Source: JAYZDK01 sp964604165 | Lineage (GTDB): Bacteria > Myxococcota_A > UBA796 > CAJQPC01 | Direction of reading: 5' to 3' | Assembly (NCBI GenBank): GCA_964604165.1 | Contig: CAZRYF010000003.1 | Location: 98,298-162,297, forward strand | DNA: 64,000 nt | Part shown: positions 18,077 to 27,034 of the stretch, piece by piece | Numbering within the stretch: the first letter of the stretch is position 1 | Layout: every line of letters starts with the position of its first letter | Program-made: the position numbers and the translations under genes | The notes under the pieces: generated by a model | What the model saw: only the letters and a program-made list of their open reading frames with translations | What the model was told of the DNA's origin: nothing | Database searches by the model: none

Positions 18077-18138
18077 AGGGCTCGCCCTCGCCGAACGGCG
18101 AGGGACCGTAGGGTAGAACGGCTGTTGAAATATCCAGC
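18077..18138. repeat. Palindromic intergenic repeat, copy B (minus orientation)
   Basis: The whole 62-base gap between two convergent stops is this repeat. It contains a perfect 20-base palindrome, CCCTCGCCG (18085-18093) AA CGGCGAGGG (18096-18104). Read on the minus strand from the OMP stop it begins GGCTGGATATTTCAACAGCC and matches copy A (9830 onward) over about 50 bases with few changes. It could end transcription from both sides. Confidence 0.75.
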
Positions 18139-19158
18139 CTAGAACGTCTTTGATGCCCCCAGTGTCACCACGAGCCCCTGCCGAACCTGCTCCTTCCCAA
18201 GGTCTCGCTGCCAGGTGGTGGTGCGGGCCTGGGCTTGAAGCACGGTGTCGTCGCGGACGGACCAGATTGCGGTCATGCCGGCCACGGCGGTGATGCGTCC
18301 CTGGTTCTGGGACTCCCACTCTGCCCAGTGCTCGGGACCCTCGTAGATTCCCTCCACCAGGGCCAACAACTGCAGGGTCTTGGTGGGGCGGAAGCTCGGT
18401 CCCAGGCCTCCGTCTACTCGGGCCGGTGAGGTGTAGCCCTTTGGGTTCTCATAGAGCGGCAACCGGAGGTCTCCGAATCCATACCCCCCCCACCGAGGTT
18501 GGGCCCAGATGAAAACTGCCGTGGCGGTCGGAACGAAGGTACCGGTGCCCATTTGCATGTGCTGGTGGGTCTCGTTGTTGGCCGCCAGGGCGTAGGGGTT
18601 CTCCTCGGTCTTCCCCAGAGGGAGGGAGCTGCCCAGGGTCGCGCCCAGGAGCAGTCCGTTCTCCAGGGCCGTGAAATACCCCAGCCCGATCTCGGCATCC
18701 CCCAGTCCCTTCAAGGTCTCGTTGCGGTGGTGGATGTCCCCGTAGGGCGGGTCATAGGGGCTTCCGTCGATGGTGAGGTACTCAATGCCCAGGAACCTGG
18801 CGTCCAGGGGGACTGAGACGTGGGCCTGGAGCTGGGCCCCCAACCCGACAGTCACCGTTGGGGAGAACCTGGACAGCACTATGTCCTGCTGGTGCACGTG
18901 CAGCGGGATGTCCAGTGAAGGATCGGCGCAGGCTGTGGGTGCGATCTCCGGGCACTCGGCATCATGGGAGAACGCTACCCGGGTGCCGCTGGCCACCACG
19001 TCGATGCGCACTTGTCCCTTCATGAGGGTGGGATTGGTGCGGGAGCCTCCAGCCTGGAGGTTTGGATTGCTTCAGGCGGGTCAGGCGGCGTTCGCTGAAG
19101 GCAGTCCGAACAAGAGCCCCAATGCCACAGCCCAGGCGGTGTGGAGGAATCGTCTCAC
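18139..19158 (-). pseudogene. Outer-membrane beta-barrel protein gene with two in-frame TGA codons after the signal peptide
   Basis: GTG 19158 overlaps the TGA of the upstream HMA-thioredoxin gene (GTGA) and encodes a complete signal peptide (VRRFLHTAWAVALGLLFGLPSANAA). The next codon (19081-19083) is TGA and three codons on is another TGA, after which the same frame is open to 18139. This open part of about 294 residues from ATG 19023 is beta-rich, with no signal of its own, and ends in Phe (ASKTF), like an outer-membrane porin. So the gene either is broken, has assembly errors, or reads through UGA. The 25-residue signal alone would be useless. The coupling to the HMA-thioredoxin gene suggests related metal or redox work, by inference. 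Confidence 0.7.
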
Positions 19159-19835
19159 CGCTGTCGATCCTTTTCGATACTGGACAGGACCTTGCCCACG
19201 TTGCTCCCCTTGTAGATGCGCTCGCCGTCCGGGGTGTATACCTCGAACCAGGGAAGGCTCCCCGCCCATTCGAGGTGTTGCTTGGCAGCCGGAAGGGCAA
19301 AACTCTCCTCAGGTGTGGCGCCGTCCAGGGCAATCACCCGCACGGCGGTGTCCGAATGAGCCGAGAGATAGGCTCGCAAGCGCTTGGAGGCGATGTGGCA
19401 GGGGCCGCACCAGTCCGCGCCAAAGTCGTACACGGTGAACTTGCCATCGGCCCTGTGGCTCGCGAGGTTAACGGCCTCTCCCCGGGAGATGATGGCCACG
19501 TCTACACCCGCCGTGTTGGCCCAGACTCGCTTGGGGGCTCCCGGGGACAAGGCCGGTGGGCACAGGTCGACGGACTCCACCGAGAGCGCCCTGTAGGAGA
19601 TGCTGACCATGGCAGCTTCGACGTCTTCGGAGGGGGTTGGAGCCGTTACCTCGACACAGGCTGCTCCCTCCGTGAGGGAGGCCGTCACCACACCCAGGCC
19701 TTCCACAGTTGCAAAGGCATTTCGCACTTTTGTTTCACAGGACATGCAGGTCATACCTTCGATCCGGACCACAGCCCGACCGGTGGGGAGCATGTCGGCG
19801 GCTGCAAGGGAGGCCAGCAACATGATTGAGAGCAT
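19155..19835 (-). CDS. HMA domain-thioredoxin fusion, exported
   Basis: The 226-residue product starts with a signal peptide (MLSIMLLASLAAADM). An HMA heavy-metal domain follows, with GMTCMSC (CxxC at about 30-33), which binds Cu(I) or Zn in this family. The second half is a thioredoxin-like domain with DWCGPCH (about 139-143), the classic CxxC redox pair. An order of HMA then thioredoxin in one exported protein suggests a periplasmic metal-linked thiol reductase. ATG 19835 is preceded by a GGGGAAGAG ribosome site; the longer start at 19904 would add a Pro-rich lead before the signal. The stop overlaps the next gene by GTGA. Confidence 0.8.
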   Translation of the reverse strand: MLSIMLLASLAAADMLPTGRAVVRIEGMTCMSCETKVRNAFATVEGLGVVTASLTEGAACVEVTAPTPSEDVEAAMVSISYRALSVESVDLCPPALSPGAPKRVWANTAGVDVAIISRGEAVNLASHRADGKFTVYDFGADWCGPCHIASKRLRAYLSAHSDTAVRVIALDGATPEESFALPAAKQHLEWAGSLPWFEVYTPDGERIYKGSNVGKVLSSIEKDRQR

Positions 19836-19952
19836 TTCTCTTCCCCTCTGGCTGCCCGGGGCAGCAGGTGTCGGTGGGTCCATCCCCCGGTTATCATTTG
19901 CCACGCCATTTTGCTCGGCGGAAGGGCAGGAGTCATCCCATGAAAAGTTCCC

Positions 19953-20971
19953 TTGCTTTCCCTGGTCATCTTGATCCCGACTTCGTTGGCCCTCTCTTGT
20001 GCCTACGATGTGGCCCTTACCAAGAACTCCATGTGCGATGGGCAGGTCAACGGAAGTGAAACCACTGTGGACGATCTTTATGACAAGGATGGAGACGGGT
20101 ATTTCGATGGGGACAACCCGGATTGTGTGGCGACCTATGACGCCAGCGCCCTGGACTGCAACGATGCCGAGGCCGACGCCAACCCGGGCCTGACCGAGGT
20201 GCCTTGCGACAACCTGGACAACGACTGCGATGAAGCCACTCTCGATGAGGACGACTGGGACGAAGACGGCGTGACCAGCTGCGAGGACTGCGACGACNNN
20301 NNNNNNNNNNNNNNNNNNNNNNNNNNNNNNNNNNNNNNNNNNNNNNNNNNNNNNNNNNNNNNNNNNNNNNNNNNNNNNNNNNNNNNNNNNNNNNNNNGGA
20401 CTGCGACGACTCCCAGCCGGACATCAACCCCGGGGTGGCAGAGATCGCCTGTGACGGGCTGGACAACGACTGCAACGCCGGCACGAGCGATGGGGAGGAC
20501 CTGGATGGGGATGGCTTTACCACTTGCGATGACTGCAACGATGGAAGCGCCGATGTGCACCCGGGCTCCGAGGACGTCTGCGAGGACGGAATCGACCAGG
20601 ATTGCAGTGGAGCCGATGCGATCTGTTCCTACTCGGACACCTGGAACCTGGACAGCGCCGTTGCGCTGAGCTGTGCCATGGGGAACGTGGTGATTGACTT
20701 CAGCACCGTCTACATCACCGACAACTACCCGGACATCAATGTTTCGGCGGTGGGGGGGGCCATGCCGGGTTCACTCTCCGGTACCTTCACCAACGCCACA
20801 GACTTTGATGCGTCTTTCTCCATTCCTGGGACCTGTACCGAGTCCTACCGGCTGGTGGGTTCGTTTGCCTCGGACACCGAGTTCAGCGGGTTGTTCAGCG
20901 CATCGTTTACAGGGGGGGCGATGTGCTTGGACTGCGCGAACCAGAATTGGCAGATCACTGGCACCCGGTGA
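19953..20971 (+). CDS. MopE-repeat lipoprotein, interrupted by a 100-N gap and with an uncertain start
   Basis: The protein has MopE-type metal-binding repeats (DKDGDGYFDGDNPDC, LDCNDAEADANPG, NLDNDCDEAT; after the gap DCDDSQPDINPG, DGLDNDCN, LDGDGFTTCDDCNDG), and a unique C-terminal domain of about 110 residues rich in beta-strands. The signal is a lipoprotein type (SLALSC). In this frame the only start is TTG 19953, without a near ribosome site; ATG 19940 with a good AGGAG is in another frame, so a one-base error between 19940 and 19953 is plausible. The two halves lie in different frames around the Ns, so the gap length is not a true distance. Confidence 0.65.
20298..20397. other. Assembly gap (100 N)
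   Basis: One hundred Ns replace missing sequence inside the MopE-repeat gene. The repeats on both sides explain why assembly stopped here. The gap size is a placeholder. Confidence 0.95.
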
Positions 20972-20986
20972 TGGCCCGCGGGTCGG

Positions 20987-21427
20987 CTACTGCTTGAACG
21001 TCTTCAGGTGCGCCACGATAGCGGCAATCTGATCGTCATCGTACATGGCGCCAAACGGGGCCATCAGGGGCGAGCCCCCCACGGCCAGGCCGCCTTCCTT
21101 GATGGCCTTTGCAAGGCGAGCGTCGTCCCGCTCGTTCCAGAAGGCTGAATCCGCAAAGTTTGCCGGTTTTTGGGGGAGGGCAGATCCGGCGGGACCATCC
21201 CCTGCGCCTGCAGGGCCGTGGCAGGAGAGGCAGGCGGCGGCGTACGCTTTGGCGGCATCGAAGCCGCTGGTTGCTGCGACAGCCTCGGCCTCCTCGGGGT
21301 CTGCGTCGGCGGCAGGGATGGCCTCGACGGCAGGAATGGCCTCGACGGCAGGCGCGGGCGCTTCCGGCGCGGGGGCCTCCTTGTCGCCCCCACAGGACAC
21401 GAGCAGGGTCAGGGCAAGAAGACGCAT
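20987..21427 (-). CDS. c-type cytochrome lipoprotein
   Basis: The 146-residue product has a lipoprotein signal (LLALTLLVSC) followed by an Ala/Pro/Glu spacer that includes two copies of VEAIPA, and a single c-type cytochrome domain with heme motif CLSCH. A Met ligand is probable in the segment PLMAPFGAMY. It would move electrons on the periplasmic face of the outer membrane. It lies convergent with the MopE-repeat gene and divergent from the arylsulfotransferase-like gene. Partner enzymes are not visible in the immediate neighbourhood. Confidence 0.85.
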   Translation of the reverse strand: MRLLALTLLVSCGGDKEAPAPEAPAPAVEAIPAVEAIPAADADPEEAEAVAATSGFDAAKAYAAACLSCHGPAGAGDGPAGSALPQKPANFADSAFWNERDDARLAKAIKEGGLAVGGSPLMAPFGAMYDDDQIAAIVAHLKTFKQ

Positions 21428-21500
21428 GGAACACTCCCGGGTTGGGGCGCGACTCTATCACGGCTCCTCCGTGGACCGGTCGCCAGGATAGGCTGCTGGA

Positions 21501-22910
21501 ATGATGGTGATTCACCCTTGGGCGCTTTGGGTTGGCGTGGCCTGTCAGGTTCCACTCCCCGAGAAGGAGAAGGATGTGTTCGACACGGATCTCTCCGTGG
21601 AGACATCTGCCTATTCGGTGCAGATCCACGTGCCCGAGAGGGGCCATCTGCTTCAATGTGAGCACACCTATGACGAACGGGAGGTGCACCGGCAGACACC
21701 TCTTGCCGGCAGCTGGAATGGGGTTCATGGGCTCCTGGCGGATACCGTGTATCGCTGCATCGTGGAGGATGAAGAGGGCTTATTGCTGGCGGGTTCCCTG
21801 GTGGAAACCAACCCACCTCCCCCCACGATTCCCCAGGGCGAGTTGACGGTGGCTGAAGACATGGTCGGCACCTACACCTTGTTCAACCACTTGGAAAAGG
21901 GCCGGGATCCAAACCTGCAGAAGATCCTGATCGTCGACCCGGATGGAGAGGTGCGGTTTCATTATGATCTTCCCTACAAGGCATCGGGGGACATCGACGT
22001 GCGCCTTCTTCCCGGGGACAGGATCCTCTATGGAGGTGGCTACGGGGGACGGCCTCACATCATCGATCTGGACGGAAGCCTGCTCTATCGAGGGAGCGCC
22101 ACGCCGAGTGGGGGGCGATACCACCACCACGTGGAGCCAGGCCCTGGAGAGTCCGAGTTGTATTCGCTTGTGACCGCTCAGAATGAAGGAAATGGCCATG
22201 GATTTACGGGCTTTGCCGCTGAGTTGATCGATATGGACTCCAACGAAGTCCTCTGGTCCTGGGACTCTCAGGCCGCTCTGGATCAAGGGGTTCTCACGCC
22301 TGGGATTGGCGATCCCTTTCACGCCAACTGGATTGGGGTCACCCAAGAAGACGACGGAGATCGGCTGTGGGTCAACATGCGCAACAACCACAAGCTCTGT
22401 CGCATTTTCATGGACACGGGAGAGGTGGAGTGGTGCTTGGGCCTGGGGGAGGATTTTGCTCTAGTTGATGCTTCGGGAGTGGCGCTGGGTGATGACCAGT
22501 GGTTCTACCACCAGCACGCACCGGAACTGCACGGGGACACGGTGTTCTTCTACGACAACGGTACAGCTCGCCCGGGTGGAAACTTCAGCCGGGTTCTGGA
22601 GATGAAGCTCAACCTCGTTGATATGACAGCGACCCCCGTATGGGCTTGGACTGAGCCGGGATGGGTGGAGCCTATTTGGGGGGATGTGGATGTTCTTGGC
22701 GATCACCTGTTGGTCACCCAGGCCCACTGCGTGGACTGTCCTCGTGCGGAGGATGGGGTGTCGGCGTTGATCGAGCTGGACAAGTCCACAGGGGAAGTGG
22801 TCTGGCGCCTGGACATGCCAGATCGGGTGGATGGCCTGTACCGTGCCGAGCGCCTTGGGGGCTGCGAGATTTTTCACAACACCCGCTGGTGCGACAGGGA
22901 GCTGCCATGA
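21501..22910 (+). CDS. Arylsulfotransferase (ASST)-like lipoprotein
   Basis: The 469-residue product has a lipoprotein-type start (WVGVACQVP) and then a beta-propeller with repeated YHHHVEPGPGESELYSLV, FHANWIGVTQ, HLLVTQAHCVDC and GEVVWRLDMP motifs, as in the ASST family. His residues (GRYHHH, FHAN) match positions used in arylsulfate sulfotransferase. ASST moves sulfate from one phenol to another, but many family members are uncharacterised. The ATGA overlap with the M28 peptidase gene suggests a joint operon. The substrate is not predictable. Confidence 0.75.
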   Translation: MMVIHPWALWVGVACQVPLPEKEKDVFDTDLSVETSAYSVQIHVPERGHLLQCEHTYDEREVHRQTPLAGSWNGVHGLLADTVYRCIVEDEEGLLLAGSLVETNPPPPTIPQGELTVAEDMVGTYTLFNHLEKGRDPNLQKILIVDPDGEVRFHYDLPYKASGDIDVRLLPGDRILYGGGYGGRPHIIDLDGSLLYRGSATPSGGRYHHHVEPGPGESELYSLVTAQNEGNGHGFTGFAAELIDMDSNEVLWSWDSQAALDQGVLTPGIGDPFHANWIGVTQEDDGDRLWVNMRNNHKLCRIFMDTGEVEWCLGLGEDFALVDASGVALGDDQWFYHQHAPELHGDTVFFYDNGTARPGGNFSRVLEMKLNLVDMTATPVWAWTEPGWVEPIWGDVDVLGDHLLVTQAHCVDCPRAEDGVSALIELDKSTGEVVWRLDMPDRVDGLYRAERLGGCEIFHNTRWCDRELP

Positions 22911-24292
22911 AACGCTGGAGTATCTGTTTTCTTGTGTTGGGTCTGGTCGGCCCCAACGCTTGGTCTGGAAGGGGGCGAACCGCCCAGAATGCCGAGGCAG
23001 CAGCGAGCCAGCTCATGGAGGCCGCACTGGGTTCACGGGAACCCATGGCGATGCTGACGGACCTCTGTGACACGGCTGGACCGCGCCTGGCTGGTAGCGA
23101 GGGGCTTGAACGTGCCATCAAGTGGAGTGTCCAGCACTTGAAAGAGGCGGGGTTTGAGAACGTCCACACCGAGCCGGTGACGGTTCGGGCGTGGATTCGT
23201 GGGGCGGAGTCCGCCCGACTTGTCCTGCCCAGGGCGCGGGACCTTCACATCCTGGGTCTTGGAAACAGTGTGGGCACCGGGGGGGAGACGCTGGAGGCAG
23301 AGGTGGTGGCCGTCACCACGTTTGAGGATCTGGATGCCCTCTCCCCTGCGGCCGTGCAAGGGAAGATCGTCTTGTTCAACGCCCCGTTTACAGCCTACCG
23401 AGACACGGTAGTCTTTCGCACTCAGGGACCCTCCAGGGCGGCCGCCAAGGGGGCCGTGGCGGCGCTGGTTCGGTCCATTTCGCCGCCTGGGCTCTCGACG
23501 CCCCACACGGGGGCCACCGGGTACACGGAGGGCATCGCGCCCATCCCGGCGGCGGCGTTGCCCCATGAGGAGGCGGACCTTCTGTTTCGGCTTGTGTCTT
23601 CTGGTGAAGAGGTGCGCGTGGCTCTGTCCATGGAGGCCCACTTTGGCCCGGATGTTCAGTCCGCCAATGTGGTGGCCGACATTCTCGGACGGGAAGCGAG
23701 CGGGGAGAAGGTGCTCCTTGCCTGTCATCTGGACTCATGGGATGTGGGGGAGGGAGCCCAAGACGATGGGGCTGGGTGTGTGATCGCCATGGAGGCTGCC
23801 CGCCTGGTGGGTGCCCTTGAAACCCGACCTCGGCGAGGAATTCGGGTGGTGCTGTACACCAACGAGGAGAACGGGCTGGCTGGAGGGAAGGCTTATGCGG
23901 CGGCCCACGCAAACGAATTGCCGCTTCTGGTGGCGGCCCTGGAGGCGGACACGGGGGCTGGAATGCCCCTGGGGTATCGGTTGGATGTTCGGAAGGATCC
24001 GGCTGTTCAGGACGAGGCCCGCCACCGTTTTCAGTCGGTCCTGGACCTGCTGTCTCCCCTGAACGCTGGAACGGTCCGTCTAAGCCGATCTGGAGCGGAC
24101 ATCGGACCCCTTGCGGAGGCCGGTGTGCCAGGATTGGGTCTGCACCAGGACACCTCCGGGTACTGGCCTATCCACCACACGTGGGCGGATACAGTGGACA
24201 AGGTGGATCCCGAGGTGCTGGCCAGGAACGTGGCGGTGGTGGCGGTGACCGCGTATGCCCTGGCCGAAATGCCGGGACGGCTCGTGGATTGA
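22907..24292 (+). CDS. M28-family peptidase (carboxypeptidase Q-like), exported
   Basis: The 461-residue product starts with a signal peptide (MKRWSICFLVLGLVGPNAWS). ATG 22907 overlaps the stop of the preceding gene (ATGA), favouring it over an upstream start. Zinc ligands of M28 can be followed: His in ACHLDSWDVG, Asp in QDDGAG, Glu pair in TNEENG, Asp in LEADTG and His in IHHTWADT. An inserted PA-like domain lies between about 130 and 260. Such enzymes cut N-terminal residues or dipeptides in the periplasm or outside. It is likely secreted together with the upstream lipoprotein. Confidence 0.88.
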   Translation: MKRWSICFLVLGLVGPNAWSGRGRTAQNAEAAASQLMEAALGSREPMAMLTDLCDTAGPRLAGSEGLERAIKWSVQHLKEAGFENVHTEPVTVRAWIRGAESARLVLPRARDLHILGLGNSVGTGGETLEAEVVAVTTFEDLDALSPAAVQGKIVLFNAPFTAYRDTVVFRTQGPSRAAAKGAVAALVRSISPPGLSTPHTGATGYTEGIAPIPAAALPHEEADLLFRLVSSGEEVRVALSMEAHFGPDVQSANVVADILGREASGEKVLLACHLDSWDVGEGAQDDGAGCVIAMEAARLVGALETRPRRGIRVVLYTNEENGLAGGKAYAAAHANELPLLVAALEADTGAGMPLGYRLDVRKDPAVQDEARHRFQSVLDLLSPLNAGTVRLSRSGADIGPLAEAGVPGLGLHQDTSGYWPIHHTWADTVDKVDPEVLARNVAVVAVTAYALAEMPGRLVD

Positions 24293-24338
24293 CGGAATTT
24301 GCCTCTTGTTCTGGTAAGGTCAGGCTGGAGGTGCTCTT

Positions 24339-25784
24339 TTGCGCCTTTTTCCGGCATTTGTAGGGGTTCTGTTTGGATTTGTGGGGTGTCTTGCGTCCGT
24401 GGAGCAGCACGAGGCCCGTCGGGATCAGTTGAAGGGGCCGGAAGGTGGTAATCCGGATGTGGATGGAGATGGATTCGAGTCCGTAGCGTTCGGTGGGGAA
24501 GACTGTGACGACTCGTTGTTTGAGGTGCACCCGGGGGCGGAGGAAATCTGCGGGGACGGGTTGGACAATGACTGCGACGAGACAGCCAAGGGCTGCCATT
24601 TGGCGGGGAGCTTTGGGGTAGAGGATGCGGCGCTGGGATGGGTGGGGGGAGAGAGCCTGTGGGCGGTGCACGGGACGGGCGGTGTGCTGGTCTGGGCCCG
24701 AATGGGCGAGGGGGGAGCGCTCTTGCTGGACCAGGTTCTCGATCCTGTGGATGGGGAGGGAGCATGGTCGTCGGGGCAGCGGTTTGTGGTGGAGCATGAC
24801 GACGGACTGCCGGTGACAGGGGTTGGATTGACAAGCGGGGCGGACCTGGATGGAGATGGGCTACCCGAGATTGTGGTGGCCGTGACAGGAGAGCAGGGAG
24901 GGGCGCCGTACGGTGCTGTGTTCGGGGTGCCCAGTGGGGAGGACGGGTCGCTTTCTCGTGTGAGTTCCTGGTCTTTTTGGGATGGATCCGGGCAGCTGGG
25001 TGCGTCTGTGGCTGTGGCCTCGGAGGCCCAGGGCGATGGCATTCATGGGCTCCTGGTGGGGGCCTCCTCAGGGGAGATCTCCTGGTGGATGGAAGCGCCG
25101 CTTTCCAGCTCTTCCACGCTTGCAGATGCGACTGTCTTGTCTGCACCAGAGGTCTTCGTCGATCCGCAGATCCTACAAGTCTCGCGGGTCGGAGATCTGG
25201 ATGGGGACGGCCTTGTGGAGATGGTGTTGTATGTGGGAACCACCCTCGTTGTCCTGTCGGGAGACACCCTGGCAAATGAAGCGGGCGCGGTCTCCTTATG
25301 GGACGAGACGATTGTTGGATTCCAGGGGACATCGGCCACCCGCATTGCAGTGGCCGGCGTGGGGGATTTGGACGGCGATGGCTTTGATCAGCTGGCAATC
25401 GGGCTTCCCGAACCGGTGGGCGGTCGTATCGGACTCTACGATGAGTCTGGCCCGTACCTGGACTGGCGCTGGTCCTCCAGTGAGCCTCATTACGGGGGAA
25501 CTCTGTCCTCCGCCGGTGACGTGAACGAGGACGGACGGGCAGATGTTCTGGTGGGCTTGATTGCAGAGGAGCGAGTCGATCTCTTTCTGGGAGGACCCGA
25601 GGGGGAGGTGGGGCCGGCCTCCGCGACCGCCCAATTCCATGGTGGGGGTGTGGGGCGGTTTCTGTGGGGTCCGGGGGACCTGAACGGGGATGGACTGGAT
25701 GAGGTCTTTCTGGGGGCGCCGACGCGCCTGGAGGACGGGATCGAGCAGGGCGGGGTGCTCCTTTTTGCTGCACCTGGGTTTTAG
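24339..25784 (+). CDS. FG-GAP lipoprotein with one MopE repeat
   Basis: The 481-residue product has a lipoprotein signal (FGFVGC), then one MopE-type repeat (DVDGDGFES...DCDDSLFEVHPGAEEICGDGLDNDCDE) and then FG-GAP beta-propeller blades (LDGDGLPEIVVA, LDGDGLVEMVLY, LDGDGFDQLAIG, VNEDGRADVLVG, LNGDGLDEVFLG), each a calcium-binding loop. TTG 24339 is supported by GGAGGT 6 bases upstream. The FG-GAP propeller is like the integrin head; surface anchoring is likely. It lies in a same-strand group after the M28 peptidase gene. Confidence 0.8.
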   Translation: MRLFPAFVGVLFGFVGCLASVEQHEARRDQLKGPEGGNPDVDGDGFESVAFGGEDCDDSLFEVHPGAEEICGDGLDNDCDETAKGCHLAGSFGVEDAALGWVGGESLWAVHGTGGVLVWARMGEGGALLLDQVLDPVDGEGAWSSGQRFVVEHDDGLPVTGVGLTSGADLDGDGLPEIVVAVTGEQGGAPYGAVFGVPSGEDGSLSRVSSWSFWDGSGQLGASVAVASEAQGDGIHGLLVGASSGEISWWMEAPLSSSSTLADATVLSAPEVFVDPQILQVSRVGDLDGDGLVEMVLYVGTTLVVLSGDTLANEAGAVSLWDETIVGFQGTSATRIAVAGVGDLDGDGFDQLAIGLPEPVGGRIGLYDESGPYLDWRWSSSEPHYGGTLSSAGDVNEDGRADVLVGLIAEERVDLFLGGPEGEVGPASATAQFHGGGVGRFLWGPGDLNGDGLDEVFLGAPTRLEDGIEQGGVLLFAAPGF

Positions 25785-25820
25785 GGTGGGGAGCAACCTG
25801 TACAGGAGATAGGACGGTTT

Positions 25821-25982
25821 GTGCCCATCCAAGACACCGTGTCCCGAAAGAGACTCCAGCTGAAAGAGCAGCGCTCGCTGTGTCTGGCCCGCTGGGGGGA
25901 CAGGCCCTTGGTGCGGTTCCTGGTGTGGGTGAGACCAAGGGTCGAAGGGGGTCAGCGAGTCAGCGCCCGGAGGGCTTCTTGA
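25821..25982 (+). CDS. Small Arg-rich ORF coupled to the SGNH gene
   Basis: A GTG start at 25821 opens a 53-codon frame rich in Arg, ending TGA that overlaps the TTG of the SGNH gene as TTGA. AGGA lies 6 bases upstream. The overlap resembles true coupling, but the ORF has no recognisable homology to anything and could be chance in GC-rich DNA. Confidence 0.35.
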   Translation: MPIQDTVSRKRLQLKEQRSLCLARWGDRPLVRFLVWVRPRVEGGQRVSARRAS

Positions 25983-27019
25983 GGGCTCGGGCCGGTAGGT
26001 CTTCTGTATCGCTGTGGCACAAGGCCCTGGCGGGATTGGGAATTGCCGGTGCAGTGTTTGGCTTGTTTGAAGTCCTCCTTTCGTTCTCCGGCACTGAGCA
26101 GCTCTATCGGCGGGACGCCTTGGGGGGCTGGCAAGTGCAGGCTGGGATGTCCAACCACCGGATGCATGGCACCCGGGAGCCCCATGATTTTGTGTTGAGC
26201 ACGAACCCGGACGGGCTCCGGACACATCACACCCCACACAAGGAACCCTCCACCTGGAGGGTCGCGCTGATGGGGGACTCCAACGTCTTTGGATGGGGGG
26301 TCGACGATGAGGACACGATTGCGGCCCACCTGGAGCGGGCACTCCATGGGGCGGGAGAGACCGACACGCAGGTGATCAACGCAGGGCAGCCCGGCCACAG
26401 CACCACGCAAATGCGCTGGCTGTTTGAAGAGGTGCTGGCGGATTATCAGCCGGACCTGGTGTTGGTGGTGCCCAGTCTCCATGACCACAACCAGGCCCAC
26501 GTCTCCGACGCGGAGGCCCTGGAGGGGGCAAAAGGCCCCGTGGCGGCGTTGCGGGTGGGGTTGGCACGTCATTCCCGGGTCTATGCAGTCCTCGCCTCTA
26601 TTCTCTCTCCCTTGTCGGGTGAACCTCAGCTGCTCCCAGACCAGCCCGGGGTGCTGCGGGTCGATCGGGTGTCCGACGAGGAGCGGTCCGCCAACCTGGA
26701 CCGAATTGCGGCGGGGCTGGAGCCATGGGGGGGACAGCTGGCGGTGGTGTGGTTGCCCTTTTACTCGGACCTCTCCCATCCCCAGGGGGACCAACCGCCG
26801 CCCCGTCCCGGGGAGGATTGGGCCAGGGCCCACGTTCAGGCGCGGGGCCTCTCTCTGGTGGATGTGCGAACCTGCTGTGGTCCTGACGCTGACCGTCTGG
26901 TCTTCTCCTTTGATCCGGGGCACCTCAACGCAGCGGGCCTGCAGGGAGTCAGCGTGGCGCTGGCGGAGGCAGTCAGGCGCTCCCCGGTATGGCGGCCCCG
27001 GGGGAAAGACCGGGAGTAA
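25979..27019 (+). CDS. SGNH-hydrolase-like membrane-anchored protein
   Basis: The product is about 346 residues from TTG 25979 (GGAGGG just upstream; overlap with the short upstream ORF); a GTG at 25880 would add 33 Arg-rich residues. A single anchor (ALAGLGIAGAVFGLFEVLLSF) precedes the SGNH fold. The block I motif is MGDSNVFGWG (Ser), then VINAGQPGHS and VPSLHDHN, and the C-terminal DPGHLN supplies Asp and His. It would act as an esterase, or in polysaccharide acylation, facing the periplasm. Followed 9-16 bases later by PlsC, it may be part of an envelope-lipid operon. Confidence 0.75.
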   Translation: MRARAGRSSVSLWHKALAGLGIAGAVFGLFEVLLSFSGTEQLYRRDALGGWQVQAGMSNHRMHGTREPHDFVLSTNPDGLRTHHTPHKEPSTWRVALMGDSNVFGWGVDDEDTIAAHLERALHGAGETDTQVINAGQPGHSTTQMRWLFEEVLADYQPDLVLVVPSLHDHNQAHVSDAEALEGAKGPVAALRVGLARHSRVYAVLASILSPLSGEPQLLPDQPGVLRVDRVSDEERSANLDRIAAGLEPWGGQLAVVWLPFYSDLSHPQGDQPPPRPGEDWARAHVQARGLSLVDVRTCCGPDADRLVFSFDPGHLNAAGLQGVSVALAEAVRRSPVWRPRGKDRE

Positions 27020-27034
27020 GGCGTTGAGTTGGCC

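Noticed and set aside
18077..18138. Intrinsic terminator with T-run
   Set aside because: The palindrome is clear but no T-run follows on either strand, so it was kept as a repeat.
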